Of a stretch of 64,000 nucleotides of DNA, positions 1 through 8,312 are shown piece by piece; within the stretch, counting starts at the first letter, position 1, and each line of letters starts with the position of its first letter. The notes below the pieces were generated by a model. It ran no database searches. It had not been told where the DNA came from and saw only the letters and a list, made by a program, of their open reading frames with translations. Both the position numbers and the translations under genes were made by a program. The DNA is taken from positions 1-64,000 of the forward strand of contig RECN01000077.1 in the NCBI GenBank assembly GCA_007694005.1, in the 5' to 3' direction. The DNA is from Spirochaetaceae bacterium (GTDB lineage Bacteria; Spirochaetota; Spirochaetia; DSM-27196; SKKC01).

Positions 1-316
1 AGATGCCGTTCTGCTTACCAACCTTGCCAATGTGCCGTGTCGTCCAGGGAGCGTGCTGATCGTTGAAGCCAATCCCGTGCCCCAGGAACAACTTCATATC
101 AACCGAAGGATTTGTTTCTCCATCCACATAGTATCGGATGCGTGTATCTTCAACGCCTTCGAAATTGCCGCCAAACCAGAAGTGTGTAAGGCAACCGCAT
201 CCTTCATGCTCGAAAAGCACAGCCTCAGTCGATCCTCCTAGTACACGCTCTCCCTTGCCCATTGTGCCGATAGATCTGAGCGTGTTGGAACTTCCTGTCG
301 ATGTGGGGCTACTCAT
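1..316 (-). CDS. GH172/DUF2961-family glycoside hydrolase, N-terminal part
   Basis: This gene runs off the left edge; only the first 105 residues are visible. I translated it by hand from an ATG at 316, which has an AGAGGAG ribosome site 6-7 bases upstream. The visible part contains THFWFGG, the segment RIRYYVDGE, then PSVDM and KLFLGHGIGF, which is the N-terminal beta-sandwich pattern of DUF2961 proteins, now GH172. That family includes alpha-D-arabinofuranosidases and a difructose anhydride synthase. No signal peptide is visible. It lies 52 bases downstream of the sulfatase on the same strand, so the two may be co-transcribed for breakdown of a sulfated or arabinose-containing glycan. The catalytic glutamates lie outside the window, so activity cannot be judged. 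Confidence 0.72.
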   Translation of the reverse strand, partial: MSSPTSTGSSNTLRSIGTMGKGERVLGGSTEAVLFEHEGCGCLTHFWFGGNFEGVEDTRIRYYVDGETNPSVDMKLFLGHGIGFNDQHAPWTTRHIGKVGKQNGI

Positions 317-367
317 TCATTTCTCCTCTTTGGTGGGCGCGCGTCCGTCGATTCATGTGCGGTAAGA

Positions 368-1768
368 CTACCGCAGGCTCATCCAGTCGGGCAGTGTCTG
401 TTCGATCTCTCGCACGGTCTTCGCAAGGCGCTCGTGCAGTTCGGCGCGTTTCTGCCGGTGGGCTTCCTGGTGGTAGAGATTGTCGAGCTGGAAGGGATCC
501 GCCTCGTTGTCAAAGAGAAGCCGAAAAGCCTCGTCGCGGGCCTCGACATAGGTGTAGCGCGCCGTTCGCAGCCCGCGATAGGGATGATCGCCGAAGTTGA
601 ATCGGGTCCCGAGCCACTGCACAAAGACGTGGTCTCGCACCGGGCCGTCAGCACTTCCTCCGAGACGACGCGAAAGATCGAGTCCTTCGACCAAAGAACC
701 ACCCGCCTCGGCATCGATGGGAATGCCGCACAAACCGGCTGAGGTAGGAAACACGTCGACGCCAGTCATAAGCAGGTCGTTCGTGACACCGGCCCACGCG
801 GCATCGGAGGTCGTAGCCCCCGTATCGATCTGGGACGCAAAGCGCTCCGGGACACGTACGATAAAGGGAATAGCGATTGACTCGTCGTAGGGGACCTCCT
901 TGTTCCGCAGGCCCTGACTGCCGCCCATCTCACCGTGATCGGAGGTAAACACGACGATCGTGTCCTTCGCCCGGCCCGACGCGTCGAGCCAGTCGAGGAT
1001 GCGTCCGACGTTGTCGTCGAGGTTTTCTATCATCGCATAATATCCACAGAGCTGCTCGCGCGCGGCTTGTGCGCGATCGGTGGGTACGTTTTCCCGAAGC
1101 GTTATGGATGCCGGGTCGAATCGGTTCTCGTACTCCGCAGGAACGGGGTAGCCCGGGAACCGGGGTGTGCCGCCGCTACCGGGGTGCGGCGTCTCGTACG
1201 CGATGACGTGAAACCAGGGGCTCTGTTCGCACGAGGCGAGGTACTCAAGCGACAGCCCGGTCAGGGCGTCGGTCTGGTAGCCGTCGAGGCGCTTCGCTTC
1301 CACGCGTTCGCCGGTACAGTAGTAGGTCTGTTCGTAATTGTTCGAGAGGTTGAAACCGGCCCAGTCTTCGAAGCCACCGCGCATCGCGGGGTGGACCCAG
1401 AAGTCCTCGCCACCCCAGCCGTGACCCGAGACCAGGTTGAAGCCGTGCTCGCCCGCGAGGTGCCACTTCCCGACGTACGACGTGCGGTAGCCGTGGTCGC
1501 GGAAATGATGGGCGACGGTACGCGCGGTGGGAGAAAGAAAGTCGCCGTGCAGGCGAACGCCGTTTGTCGTTGGATACTGCCCGGTGAACAGACTCGATCG
1601 GTAGGGCATGCAGACAGGATAGTTGCTGTACGCTCCGGTAACGCGAACCCCTTCGCGCGCAATGCGGTCGATGTTGGGTGTGTGTACGTTCGGGTCGCCG
1701 TATACCGACAGCGCCTGAGCGCGCAGCTGGTCGGCAACGATCCAGAGAAGATTCGGGCGAGCGCTCAC
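368..1768 (-). CDS. type I sulfatase (formylglycine-dependent)
   Basis: Alkaline-phosphatase-superfamily sulfatase of about 466 residues that hydrolyses sulfate esters. The active-site Cys is at residue 53 in the motif C-M-P-Y-R followed by SSLFTG, matching the C-x-P-x-R formylglycine signature. It is therefore a Cys-type enzyme needing FGE or anSME maturation, and no maturase is visible in the window. Other family signs are an N-terminal metal Asp in IVADQ, GKWHLAG, and the metal motif TSDHGEMG. I chose GTG at 1768 because GGAGG sits 8 bases upstream; an in-frame ATG at 1789 lacks a site. No signal peptide is seen, so it looks cytoplasmic. The substrate is unknown; the neighbouring GH172 gene suggests a glycan fragment. 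Confidence 0.9.
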   Translation of the reverse strand: MSARPNLLWIVADQLRAQALSVYGDPNVHTPNIDRIAREGVRVTGAYSNYPVCMPYRSSLFTGQYPTTNGVRLHGDFLSPTARTVAHHFRDHGYRTSYVGKWHLAGEHGFNLVSGHGWGGEDFWVHPAMRGGFEDWAGFNLSNNYEQTYYCTGERVEAKRLDGYQTDALTGLSLEYLASCEQSPWFHVIAYETPHPGSGGTPRFPGYPVPAEYENRFDPASITLRENVPTDRAQAAREQLCGYYAMIENLDDNVGRILDWLDASGRAKDTIVVFTSDHGEMGGSQGLRNKEVPYDESIAIPFIVRVPERFASQIDTGATTSDAAWAGVTNDLLMTGVDVFPTSAGLCGIPIDAEAGGSLVEGLDLSRRLGGSADGPVRDHVFVQWLGTRFNFGDHPYRGLRTARYTYVEARDEAFRLLFDNEADPFQLDNLYHQEAHRQKRAELHERLAKTVREIEQTLPDWMSLR

Positions 1769-1888
1769 AATAAATACCTCCGGAAACATCTATCACGCTT
1801 GGCACGCGATTGTGGTGCCCGCCTGAGAATAGAGGAAGGACTCCCGGGACAACAAGGCCCTGCCGCTTCTCCCTTATTGCGATTGCAC

Positions 1889-2668
1889 CTAACCCATGTA
1901 GATCATTTTCCGGGTCATGCCGCCGTCGACAATAATGTTCTGCCCGGTAATAAAGCCTGCCTCCTGCGACAGCAGAAAGGCGACGGTGCCCGCGATATCG
2001 TCGCCGCTGCCGACGCGACCGACTGCGTGCTGTGACTTCTCGAGATCAGTGTGTTCAACGGAGGACGCCTCGGCTTCCGGCCTGAGGTCGCGGACGTCGA
2101 TCCACCCCGGACTGATCGCGTTCACGCGTATCTCGGGGCCGAGGCTCATCGCGAGGGCGTGTGTAAACGACAAAAGCCCGCCCTTGCTCGCCGCGTAGGG
2201 TTCGCCGTCGGGTTCACTCTGCAGGGCACGAGTTGAGGCTATGTTGATGATGCTCCCGCGTGCCTCTCGCAGCTGCGGAATGCAGTGCTTCGCCATGAGG
2301 AAGGCCCCGGTCAGATTCGTCCCGATCACGCGGTTCCACTGTTCGAGGCTCAGGTCCTCGACCGGGCCGTGTTTCGCGTTTGCGATGCCAGCGTTATTTA
2401 CGAGGGCAGAAATGCCGCCGAGCGCCTCTACCAGTTCGGCAACGGCGGCCTTAACCGAGGCTTCGTTTGATACATCAACCTGAGCGACGTACAGTGCCCC
2501 TTCTGCAACAGTCACTATATGGCGCAAAAGGCGCGGCTCAAGGCTCTCGAGAGCGTCGGCATGCACGTCGAAGGCGGCCACTGTGTAGCCTCGCTCAAGC
2601 AGGCCCGCGGTAACAGCAAAGCCGATCCCTCGGGCAGCACCGGTGACAACCACTGTTCCTTTGCTCAT
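1889..2668 (-). CDS. SDR-family NAD(P)-dependent oxidoreductase
   Basis: Classical short-chain dehydrogenase of 259 residues with the Rossmann motif TGAARGIG at residues 9-16, NNAG at 91-94, and the catalytic set Ser145, Tyr158, Lys162 (YAASK). The C-terminus keeps the usual ITGQNIIVDGG segment. Such enzymes oxidise or reduce a sugar, polyol or acyl carbonyl; the sequence does not reveal which. The start ATG overlaps the stop of the HAD phosphatase gene by four bases (ATGA), so the two are translationally coupled at the 3' end of the ABC importer operon. This suggests that it oxidises the dephosphorylated product of the imported compound. Confidence 0.88.
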   Translation of the reverse strand: MSKGTVVVTGAARGIGFAVTAGLLERGYTVAAFDVHADALESLEPRLLRHIVTVAEGALYVAQVDVSNEASVKAAVAELVEALGGISALVNNAGIANAKHGPVEDLSLEQWNRVIGTNLTGAFLMAKHCIPQLREARGSIINIASTRALQSEPDGEPYAASKGGLLSFTHALAMSLGPEIRVNAISPGWIDVRDLRPEAEASSVEHTDLEKSQHAVGRVGSGDDIAGTVAFLLSQEAGFITGQNIIVDGGMTRKMIYMG

Positions 2669-3471
2669 ATTTCCCCCCTGAGTGAAAGCGCCCGCTCAAT
2701 GATCTCCACAGCCGCGTCCTCGGCACAGGCACCAACCATGGGAAAGCGGCTCGTCAGTTCCGCTCGAGCGTCGGCAGGCACAAGCGGATAGCCGACTGCC
2801 TCGAGCATGGGGATGTCCGCGATGTCGTCGCCGGCTGCCATGACGCGCGCCGGGTCGACCCCGTAGCACCGACACAGCCGCCTGACCGCAGAGCCCTTGT
2901 CGGAACCCGGAACGGTGTACGAGTGATAGATGTATCCCGGTATCTGCACGGAATGGCCAGCGTGCCAGCTGACTCCACTGGGTACGGCGACCGGAGACGC
3001 GGGAGTAGCTGACGTCGTCATAATAACAATGCGTAACACCGGCTCGGAAACCGCGATCGACCTCAGTTCCTCGCGGCTCACGAGGCTTCGCTCGTCGTCG
3101 TCCCTGCACGCGGTACGTGCATCGGGACCGGTGAACCAGGCGTGCAACGGCAGGTAAATCTCGGTGTGGAGTTGCTGCCCGGCCGCCGCCGTGAGTATCT
3201 GACGAACGCCGGAATCCGGCATACAGTCGGCGTGTACCTGTGTGCCGGACGGGGTGGCAATAAGCGCACCACCCTGGAACACGTGCGGCTGCCCTGGCCC
3301 GAGACGTTCAGCGAGCTCGGCTGCAATGCCTGCAAGCGGGCGTCCGGTGCAGATCGCGATTCTGAGACCTGCCGAACGCGCGCGCTCGGCAGCGCCATAG
3401 AAGTTGTCCGAAATCGCGAGCAGCGGTGCCTTGATCGTGCCGTCAATGTCAAGAATCAGAAGATCAACCAC
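2665..3471 (-). CDS. HAD-IIB (Cof-type) phosphatase
   Basis: HAD hydrolase of 268 residues. Motif I is LDIDGT with the nucleophile Asp8 and Asp10, motif II is CTGRP, a lysine lies in SDKGSAV, and motif IV is AGDDIADIPML. The large insert between motifs II and III fits the C2B cap of Cof/YbiV-type sugar phosphatases. I place the start at the GTG at 3471, with GGGAG upstream, overlapping the ATPase gene by 8 bases. A longer open frame reaches 3750, but its first 90 residues are Arg-rich read-through of the ATPase gene. The position in an importer operon suggests dephosphorylation of the imported or first metabolised compound. Confidence 0.85.
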   Translation of the reverse strand: MVDLLILDIDGTIKAPLLAISDNFYGAAERARSAGLRIAICTGRPLAGIAAELAERLGPGQPHVFQGGALIATPSGTQVHADCMPDSGVRQILTAAAGQQLHTEIYLPLHAWFTGPDARTACRDDDERSLVSREELRSIAVSEPVLRIVIMTTSATPASPVAVPSGVSWHAGHSVQIPGYIYHSYTVPGSDKGSAVRRLCRCYGVDPARVMAAGDDIADIPMLEAVGYPLVPADARAELTSRFPMVGACAEDAAVEIIERALSLRGEI

Positions 3472-4513
3472 GGTCCGGGATCTCCCACCCGCCGTCTGTC
3501 GGTATGTACAGCGCGACCTCGTCGCCCGGCGAGAACGTATCCCGCTGCCCGGTGCGCGGCCGCGACGGAGCATCGACGTACACCGGTGGCGCGTCGTCTG
3601 TGAGTGAAACCCGGTAGCGCAGGGTCGGCCCGAAGTACTCCCGTGCTGTAACGGTTCCCGTACGAATCTCCGTCTTCGGATCGTCGGCCTCCGCTCCAGT
3701 CGGTGCCACGTACAGCCACTCAGGCCGGTACATGCACAGCCGGCGCTCACCGTCCTGCCCGGTCAGGTGCAGCATGTTTGCACTCCCGACAAAGCCCGCA
3801 ACGAAGGGATTGACCGGTTTTTCGTAGATCGTCACCGGATCTGACTGCTGCTGAAGACGCCCCCGGTCAAGAACGGCTATGTCATCGGAAAGCGAAAGCG
3901 CCTCCTCCTGGTCATGAGTCACGTAGACGGTTGTAATACCGAGTCGCTGCTGAAGTTCCTTGAGTTCGGTGCGTATGCGCACGCGCAGCTTCGCGTCGAG
4001 ATTGCTCAAGGGTTCATCCATGAGAAGCAGAAGCGGCTCGAGTACAACCGCCCGCCCGACTGCCACGCGCTGCTGCTGTCCACCGGACAGTTCGTGCGGA
4101 TATCGCTGTTTCAGATCCTCAATATCGAGGCGCTGCATGACCGCGTGCACCCGATCGGCGCGTTCTTCGCGCGGGACCCGGTGCATTTTGAGGCCGTAGG
4201 CGATATTTGCGGCAACCGTCATATGGGGAAAGAGCGCATAATCCTGAAACACCATGCCGACCCGCCTGCGATCCGCAGGGATTCCCGCCTGATCTACGCC
4301 GCCGATGCGAATGCTGCCAGCGCCCGGGTTGAGAAAACCCGAAACCAGGCGCAGCAGCGTCGTCTTACCGCAGCCGCTCGGTCCAAGCAGCGTAAAAAAA
4401 CTCCCGGGGCGCACCGACAGCGAGACTGAACGAACGGCGCAGACATCACCATACCAGTGGGAGACGGACTCAAGCTCGAGATGTGACTGTGCGGTATCCG
4501 CAGACGTGTCCAA
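3464..4513 (-). CDS. ABC transporter ATP-binding protein (PotA/FbpC/PhnT-like)
   Basis: Importer ATPase of 349 residues. Walker A GPSGCGKT is at 44-51, the Q-loop at VFQDYALFP, the signature LSGGQQQR at 142-149, Walker B LLLLMDEP at 161-168 and the H-loop His at 200. A C-terminal TOBE-like beta region follows from about residue 240. It probably begins at TTG 4513, with AGGAG 9 bases upstream. It energises the fused permease encoded just upstream. This ATPase group serves polyamine, ferric-iron, phosphonate and sugar-phosphate importers, so the ATPase alone does not fix the substrate. Confidence 0.93.
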   Translation of the reverse strand: MDTSADTAQSHLELESVSHWYGDVCAVRSVSLSVRPGSFFTLLGPSGCGKTTLLRLVSGFLNPGAGSIRIGGVDQAGIPADRRRVGMVFQDYALFPHMTVAANIAYGLKMHRVPREERADRVHAVMQRLDIEDLKQRYPHELSGGQQQRVAVGRAVVLEPLLLLMDEPLSNLDAKLRVRIRTELKELQQRLGITTVYVTHDQEEALSLSDDIAVLDRGRLQQQSDPVTIYEKPVNPFVAGFVGSANMLHLTGQDGERRLCMYRPEWLYVAPTGAEADDPKTEIRTGTVTAREYFGPTLRYRVSLTDDAPPVYVDAPSRPRTGQRDTFSPGDEVALYIPTDGGWEIPDRG

Positions 4514-4532
4514 ACCAGAAACTCCTCTTCTA

Positions 4533-6176
4533 TTAACGCGTGAACATGCGGTTCCATCGCGTTCCGGAAATCAACCGAACCAGCGCGAGACCGGCAAAGG
4601 TAATCAGAACGAGCATCGAAGCGAGCGCTGCCGCCCTGCCCCAGCTCGACTGCTCCGCCAGATTCAGAATGATAACCGATGAGACCATGGTATCAAAGGA
4701 AACAAGAAAGACCACTGCACTCACCGTCCCTATAGACCGTATGAATGCATAGGCGAAGGTCGCAAAGAGCGCGTTGGCGGTCAGTGGGACGGTAATATCA
4801 CGAAAGACCTGCATGCGATGCGCACCAAGGTTTCGAGCGCCGTCATCGAGCGAGACCTGCATCTGCTGCAGGGCAGCCGAACTGATCCTGTAGCCGACAG
4901 GAATGTAGGAGGCGGCCATGGCGAGTATGATAAGCAGAGCCGTTCCGTTGAGCGCGGGATACCAGCGTGCGAACGACGTCACAAGCGCGACGCCGTAGAG
5001 CGTACCTGGAATACCGGCGGGCAGCAGTGTCGCAAGGTCCAGCCCGGTGCGAAAGGGCACCCGACAGCGGTGTACGAGGTACGCGCTGACCGAGCTCACC
5101 AGGGTGCAGAGTGCCGCCGCAGACAAGGCGAACACGAGACTGTTGCGCAGTTCCGGCCAGTGCCTGAGCGACCGCCTGACATGGTCGAGGGTGAGTGTGT
5201 AGTTAATGCCCCACAGCTGTACGACCGCTGCTGCAAAGATCACGAAAAACGTAAGCAGGGTGTACGCTGCGACGGCGAGGCAGAACAGAAACAGCAGAAT
5301 TCTGAGCGGCGCCGGAAGGCCGACCTGCGGAAGCTGCGACGAACGGCCACCGACCGTTACGTACCTGCCGTGGGAACGACGACTCAGGAACTGCTGCAGG
5401 GCGAAGAACACGGCTGCAGGCAGCAGAAGCACGATACCGAGCGCCGCACTCATGCCCGAGTCCGCCCAGCCGGTTAACTGCGAAAACACTTCGGTCGCGA
5501 GAACGCGATACCGCCCTCCGATCAGCAGCGGGTTCGCGAAATCGGCAAGCACGATTATGCCGATGAAAAGCGCCGCTGCGAGCATGCCTGGTACCAGGAG
5601 CGGAATCGTGACCGAAAACAGCACCCGCGTCCGGCCCGCGCCGAGTCCCCGGGCAGCGTTATCAAGCGTCCCCCCCATGCTCTGAAGACTCGAGCGGAGA
5701 ATCATGAACGCGACGGGGAAAAACGAGAGCGTCTGGGCTATCCACAGACCGGTACGCCCGTACAGCGACACTTCGAGTCCGAGCCAGCTGCTCGTAATCA
5801 GGCCGCTTCTTCCGAGGAGAAAAATGAAAGCGAGACCGCCGACAAAAGGCGGAGAGACAAGCAGCAACAGCGGTATCAGCTCGAAAATCCGCTTGCCCGG
5901 GAAATTTCCCCGCTCTATCGCGATCGCATACACGAGTCCGACGAGCAGCGCGGTAGCCGTCGAGCGGAATGCCATGGAAAGCGTGTTCCCTATGGCTGTC
6001 CGCCACCGTGGTGTTGTCCAGACGCGGGCCCAGTCGGCAGCACCTGGCTCCAGAAACACCACGACCAGTGGCCCGACGATAAAAAAGAGAAGAAAGACCG
6101 AGAGCGCCACATATGAAATCGCGACGCCCGGTTCTTTGAGGATGTGTGGATGTGTCAGTCTACGATCTGCTGCCAT
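4533..6176 (-). CDS. ABC transporter fused permease (FbpB/AfuB-like)
   Basis: Membrane protein of 547 residues with about twelve hydrophobic segments. It consists of two binding-protein-dependent permease domains in tandem (roughly residues 60-270 and 330-545). Each carries an EAA-like loop: ARGLGAGRTRVLF and ARNLGAHRMQVF. Fused permeases of this kind belong to the Fe3+/phosphonate/hexose-phosphate importer group. The ATG overlaps the end of the binding-protein gene by 22 bases, with GGAG just before it. One fused subunit probably replaces the usual pair. Confidence 0.92.
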   Translation of the reverse strand: MAADRRLTHPHILKEPGVAISYVALSVFLLFFIVGPLVVVFLEPGAADWARVWTTPRWRTAIGNTLSMAFRSTATALLVGLVYAIAIERGNFPGKRIFELIPLLLLVSPPFVGGLAFIFLLGRSGLITSSWLGLEVSLYGRTGLWIAQTLSFFPVAFMILRSSLQSMGGTLDNAARGLGAGRTRVLFSVTIPLLVPGMLAAALFIGIIVLADFANPLLIGGRYRVLATEVFSQLTGWADSGMSAALGIVLLLPAAVFFALQQFLSRRSHGRYVTVGGRSSQLPQVGLPAPLRILLFLFCLAVAAYTLLTFFVIFAAAVVQLWGINYTLTLDHVRRSLRHWPELRNSLVFALSAAALCTLVSSVSAYLVHRCRVPFRTGLDLATLLPAGIPGTLYGVALVTSFARWYPALNGTALLIILAMAASYIPVGYRISSAALQQMQVSLDDGARNLGAHRMQVFRDITVPLTANALFATFAYAFIRSIGTVSAVVFLVSFDTMVSSVIILNLAEQSSWGRAAALASMLVLITFAGLALVRLISGTRWNRMFTR

Positions 6177-7180
6177 TGCTCCAGAGTCTCGCTTCGCTGC
6201 CTGCCCGCGAGCTCGGAATCATAATCGATAAGATCGATTTCCTGAATCCCCACCGCTTCCTCCGGCAGGACGACGCGGTCGCTTAAGGGAGTCACCAGGG
6301 ACTGATCGACAAAGGCCTGCTGTGCTTCCACCGAAAGAATGAAGTCCACGAACCTTCGGGCATTCTCGGTGTTCGGCCCTCCCCGGATTATGCTGATAGC
6401 GCCAACCTCCCCGCCGGTCTGCGCGGGCGTGCGCACCGCCAGGGGGAAACCCTGTCTGCGGTACCTCGAAAGCGCGTGCACAAAGGCAACTCCTATGGAG
6501 TACTCACCGGAGCCGATGAGCTGCGGCGGCGCTCCACCGCTCGTTGGAAACTGCCCGACAAGCGGCGCGAGCGTCTCCAGGTACTCCCAGCCTGCATCCC
6601 AGCCGAGTCGCTGCAGCTGTGTCTGCAGAAAAAGGTACGCGGTCGACGAGGCAAGCGGGTCGGTCATGACTATTTCGCCGGCAAAACGCTCGTCAAGCAG
6701 ATCGTCCCAGGTTTCGGGCATGGGGGTATCACCGAAGAGGCGCCGGAACCGGTCCTCGTTTACGCCTATCCCGAGAGACGTGACGTAGAAGCCCGTCCAG
6801 TAGCCGTCGGGGTCCACGCCGTAGGCAGGGAGCCCGTCGGCGTTCGGCGAGCGGTATGACTCCAGGGCACCGGCCTGCGCGATGCTGGTGTGCAGAAGGC
6901 TCGCTCCACCCAGCAGAATGTCCGCCTGCGGGGCGTTCTGTTCGGCAATGACCCGGTTTACCAGTTCCCCGGTCGTCGCGCGGATAAAGCTGACATCGAC
7001 CCCGGTTTCTTCCCGGAACATGTCGGTCAGGAGCTCCGCGTCGTCCTGTGTAATGACTGCGTACACGCGCAGACTGCCTGCGGCGGGTCTATCGCGCTCG
7101 GCACTACCCATAGCTGCGAGCGAGACCACGCTGAGTGTCAAAAGCAGCAGCAAAACAACGAAACGACTTATCCGCGCCAT
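6155..7180 (-). CDS. periplasmic substrate-binding protein of the ABC importer
   Basis: Family-1 (Fbp/Afu/PhnS-like) binding protein of about 341 residues. The start at ATG 7180 is favoured by GAGGTG 6 bases upstream and by an immediate signal peptide, a hydrophobic run ending near AAMGSAERD; an in-frame ATG at 7234 would bury the signal. The mature part has RVYAVITQDDAELL, then ATTGELVNRV, and GAISIIRGGPN near the C-terminus. I see no adjacent Tyr-Tyr pair, which ferric-binding FbpA proteins use for iron. With the HAD phosphatase in the operon, a phosphorylated sugar or phosphonate ligand is more likely than iron. First gene of the operon. Confidence 0.87.
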   Translation of the reverse strand: MARISRFVVLLLLLTLSVVSLAAMGSAERDRPAAGSLRVYAVITQDDAELLTDMFREETGVDVSFIRATTGELVNRVIAEQNAPQADILLGGASLLHTSIAQAGALESYRSPNADGLPAYGVDPDGYWTGFYVTSLGIGVNEDRFRRLFGDTPMPETWDDLLDERFAGEIVMTDPLASSTAYLFLQTQLQRLGWDAGWEYLETLAPLVGQFPTSGGAPPQLIGSGEYSIGVAFVHALSRYRRQGFPLAVRTPAQTGGEVGAISIIRGGPNTENARRFVDFILSVEAQQAFVDQSLVTPLSDRVVLPEEAVGIQEIDLIDYDSELAGRQRSETLEQWQQIVD

Positions 7181-7201
7181 AGGAATCACCTCTTTGATCG
7201 A

Positions 7202-7231
7202 ACAGTACTCATGCGGTATGACTACCGTCAA
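7202..7231 (-). promoter_or_regulatory. candidate sigma-70 promoter for the ABC importer operon
   Basis: On the minus strand, TTGACG (7231-7226) and TACTGT (7207-7202) are separated by 18 bases, ending about 22 bases before the chosen start of the binding-protein gene. The -35 is good and the -10 weak. It lies in the short region divergent from the SLC10A7-like gene. Confidence 0.4.
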
Positions 7232-7310
7232 CACTTAGTCAATTGATTTAATGAAGTTTGAACGAAGGATTGCAGGAACAGCATCTTCGTGCGCATACTG
7301 GGCGCTCATT

Positions 7311-8312
7311 ATGAGCATCTATGGACCTATACGCAAAAACTGGTTTCTGATCGGACTGCTCTCGGCGGTCGGTCTTGCCTTCGCAACACCCGGTCTTGGG
7401 ACCACGCTGAACCCTTCGGGCTGGACGACACGGATCATCGTGATTGTACTCTTTCTGATAGCCGGTTTCATTCTTCCGTCAGAACGCATCAAGAGCGGCC
7501 TCGCACAGTACAAGCTTCACGTGTTTCTGCAGCTGTTCATCTTCGGGTTCATTCCTGTGTACTTCTGGCTTACCGCACGGCTGTTTACAGCCTATCTCGA
7601 CGGCCTTCTGGTCTACGGTATGTTTGCCCTTGCCGTCCTGCCAACCACGGTGTCTACCTGTGTCGTTTTTACCCAGACGACCGGTGGTAACACGGTCGGC
7701 GCACTGTTCAACTCTGCGCTCTCGAATGTCGTCGGGATCTTCCTCTCGCCACTGTTGCTGAGTCTGTTTCTCGCGGGTTCGTCCGCGGCGCTTCCCGCAG
7801 AAAATGTCCTCGGAACCCTGCAGAGCCTGGTGCTCACGATGTTTCTCCCCGTCGCAGCAGGACAGGCGCTGCATATACGGTTTCGCGAGACGGCTCATCG
7901 AATACGAAAGAAACTCTCAGAAGCGAGCAGTGCGCTCATTCTGCTCATTGTCTACATTACGATCTCAAGCATCTCGGATAATCTGGAGTTTGTAGGAATG
8001 CTGCCCGAGCTTCCCGTTCCTTTTCTATTCCTTGCGGCAACACATCTTCTGTTTGTCGCAAGCGCATATTACGGCGCGAAGACAATCGGTCTCTCCCGGA
8101 AAGACCGGATCAGCGCCATGTTCGTCGGACCGGAGAAGACCATGGCGATGGGCGTTCCGCTTCTGACCGTATACTTTGTCGGGCGGCCGGATCTGCTTGC
8201 CGTTGCGTTGCTGCCTCTGCTGTTCTACCACCCCTTTCAGCTTCTCACAGGGGCTGTACTTCGGAGCCTCCCTGCGTTCAGGCCTGCTCCTGAGTCCGGA
8301 AGCGCTCCATAG
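7311..8312 (+). CDS. bile acid:sodium symporter family protein (SLC10A7-like)
   Basis: Integral membrane protein of 333 residues with about ten hydrophobic segments. The opening KNWFLIGL, the central [13 protein letters not shown], then [15 protein letters not shown], and a late segment with [12 protein letters not shown] are the conserved features of the SLC10A7 branch of the BASS family. Members of this branch move organic anions or affect calcium handling, and most bacterial versions are uncharacterised. I prefer the ATG at 7311 because related proteins begin close to KNWFLIGL; an upstream in-frame ATG at 7251 adds 20 unconvincing residues. No strong ribosome site is present for either. 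Its last 35 bases overlap the end of the convergent chemoreceptor gene. Confidence 0.85.
   Translation: MSIYGPIRKNWFLIGLLSAVGLAFATPGLGTTLNPSGWTTRIIVIVLFLIAGFILPSERIKSGLAQYKLHVFLQLFIFGFIPVYFWLTARLFTAYLDGLLVYGMFALAVLPTTVSTCVVFTQTTGGNTVGALFNSALSNVVGIFLSPLLLSLFLAGSSAALPAENVLGTLQSLVLTMFLPVAAGQALHIRFRETAHRIRKKLSEASSALILLIVYITISSISDNLEFVGMLPELPVPFLFLAATHLLFVASAYYGAKTIGLSRKDRISAMFVGPEKTMAMGVPLLTVYFVGRPDLLAVALLPLLFYHPFQLLTGAVLRSLPAFRPAPESGSAP

Noticed and set aside
935-2035. Long plus-strand open frame of 366 codons
   Set aside because: Lies antisense to the sulfatase and SDR genes; the protein is Arg/Val-rich, without motifs, and has no ribosome site.
2665-3750. Longer HAD frame reaching 3750
   Set aside because: The first ~90 residues are Arg/Thr/Cys-rich read-through of the ATPase gene; GTG 3471 has a better site.
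6155-7180. Ferric-iron binding protein
   Set aside because: No adjacent Tyr-Tyr pair in the sequence, and operon partners are a phosphatase and a dehydrogenase.
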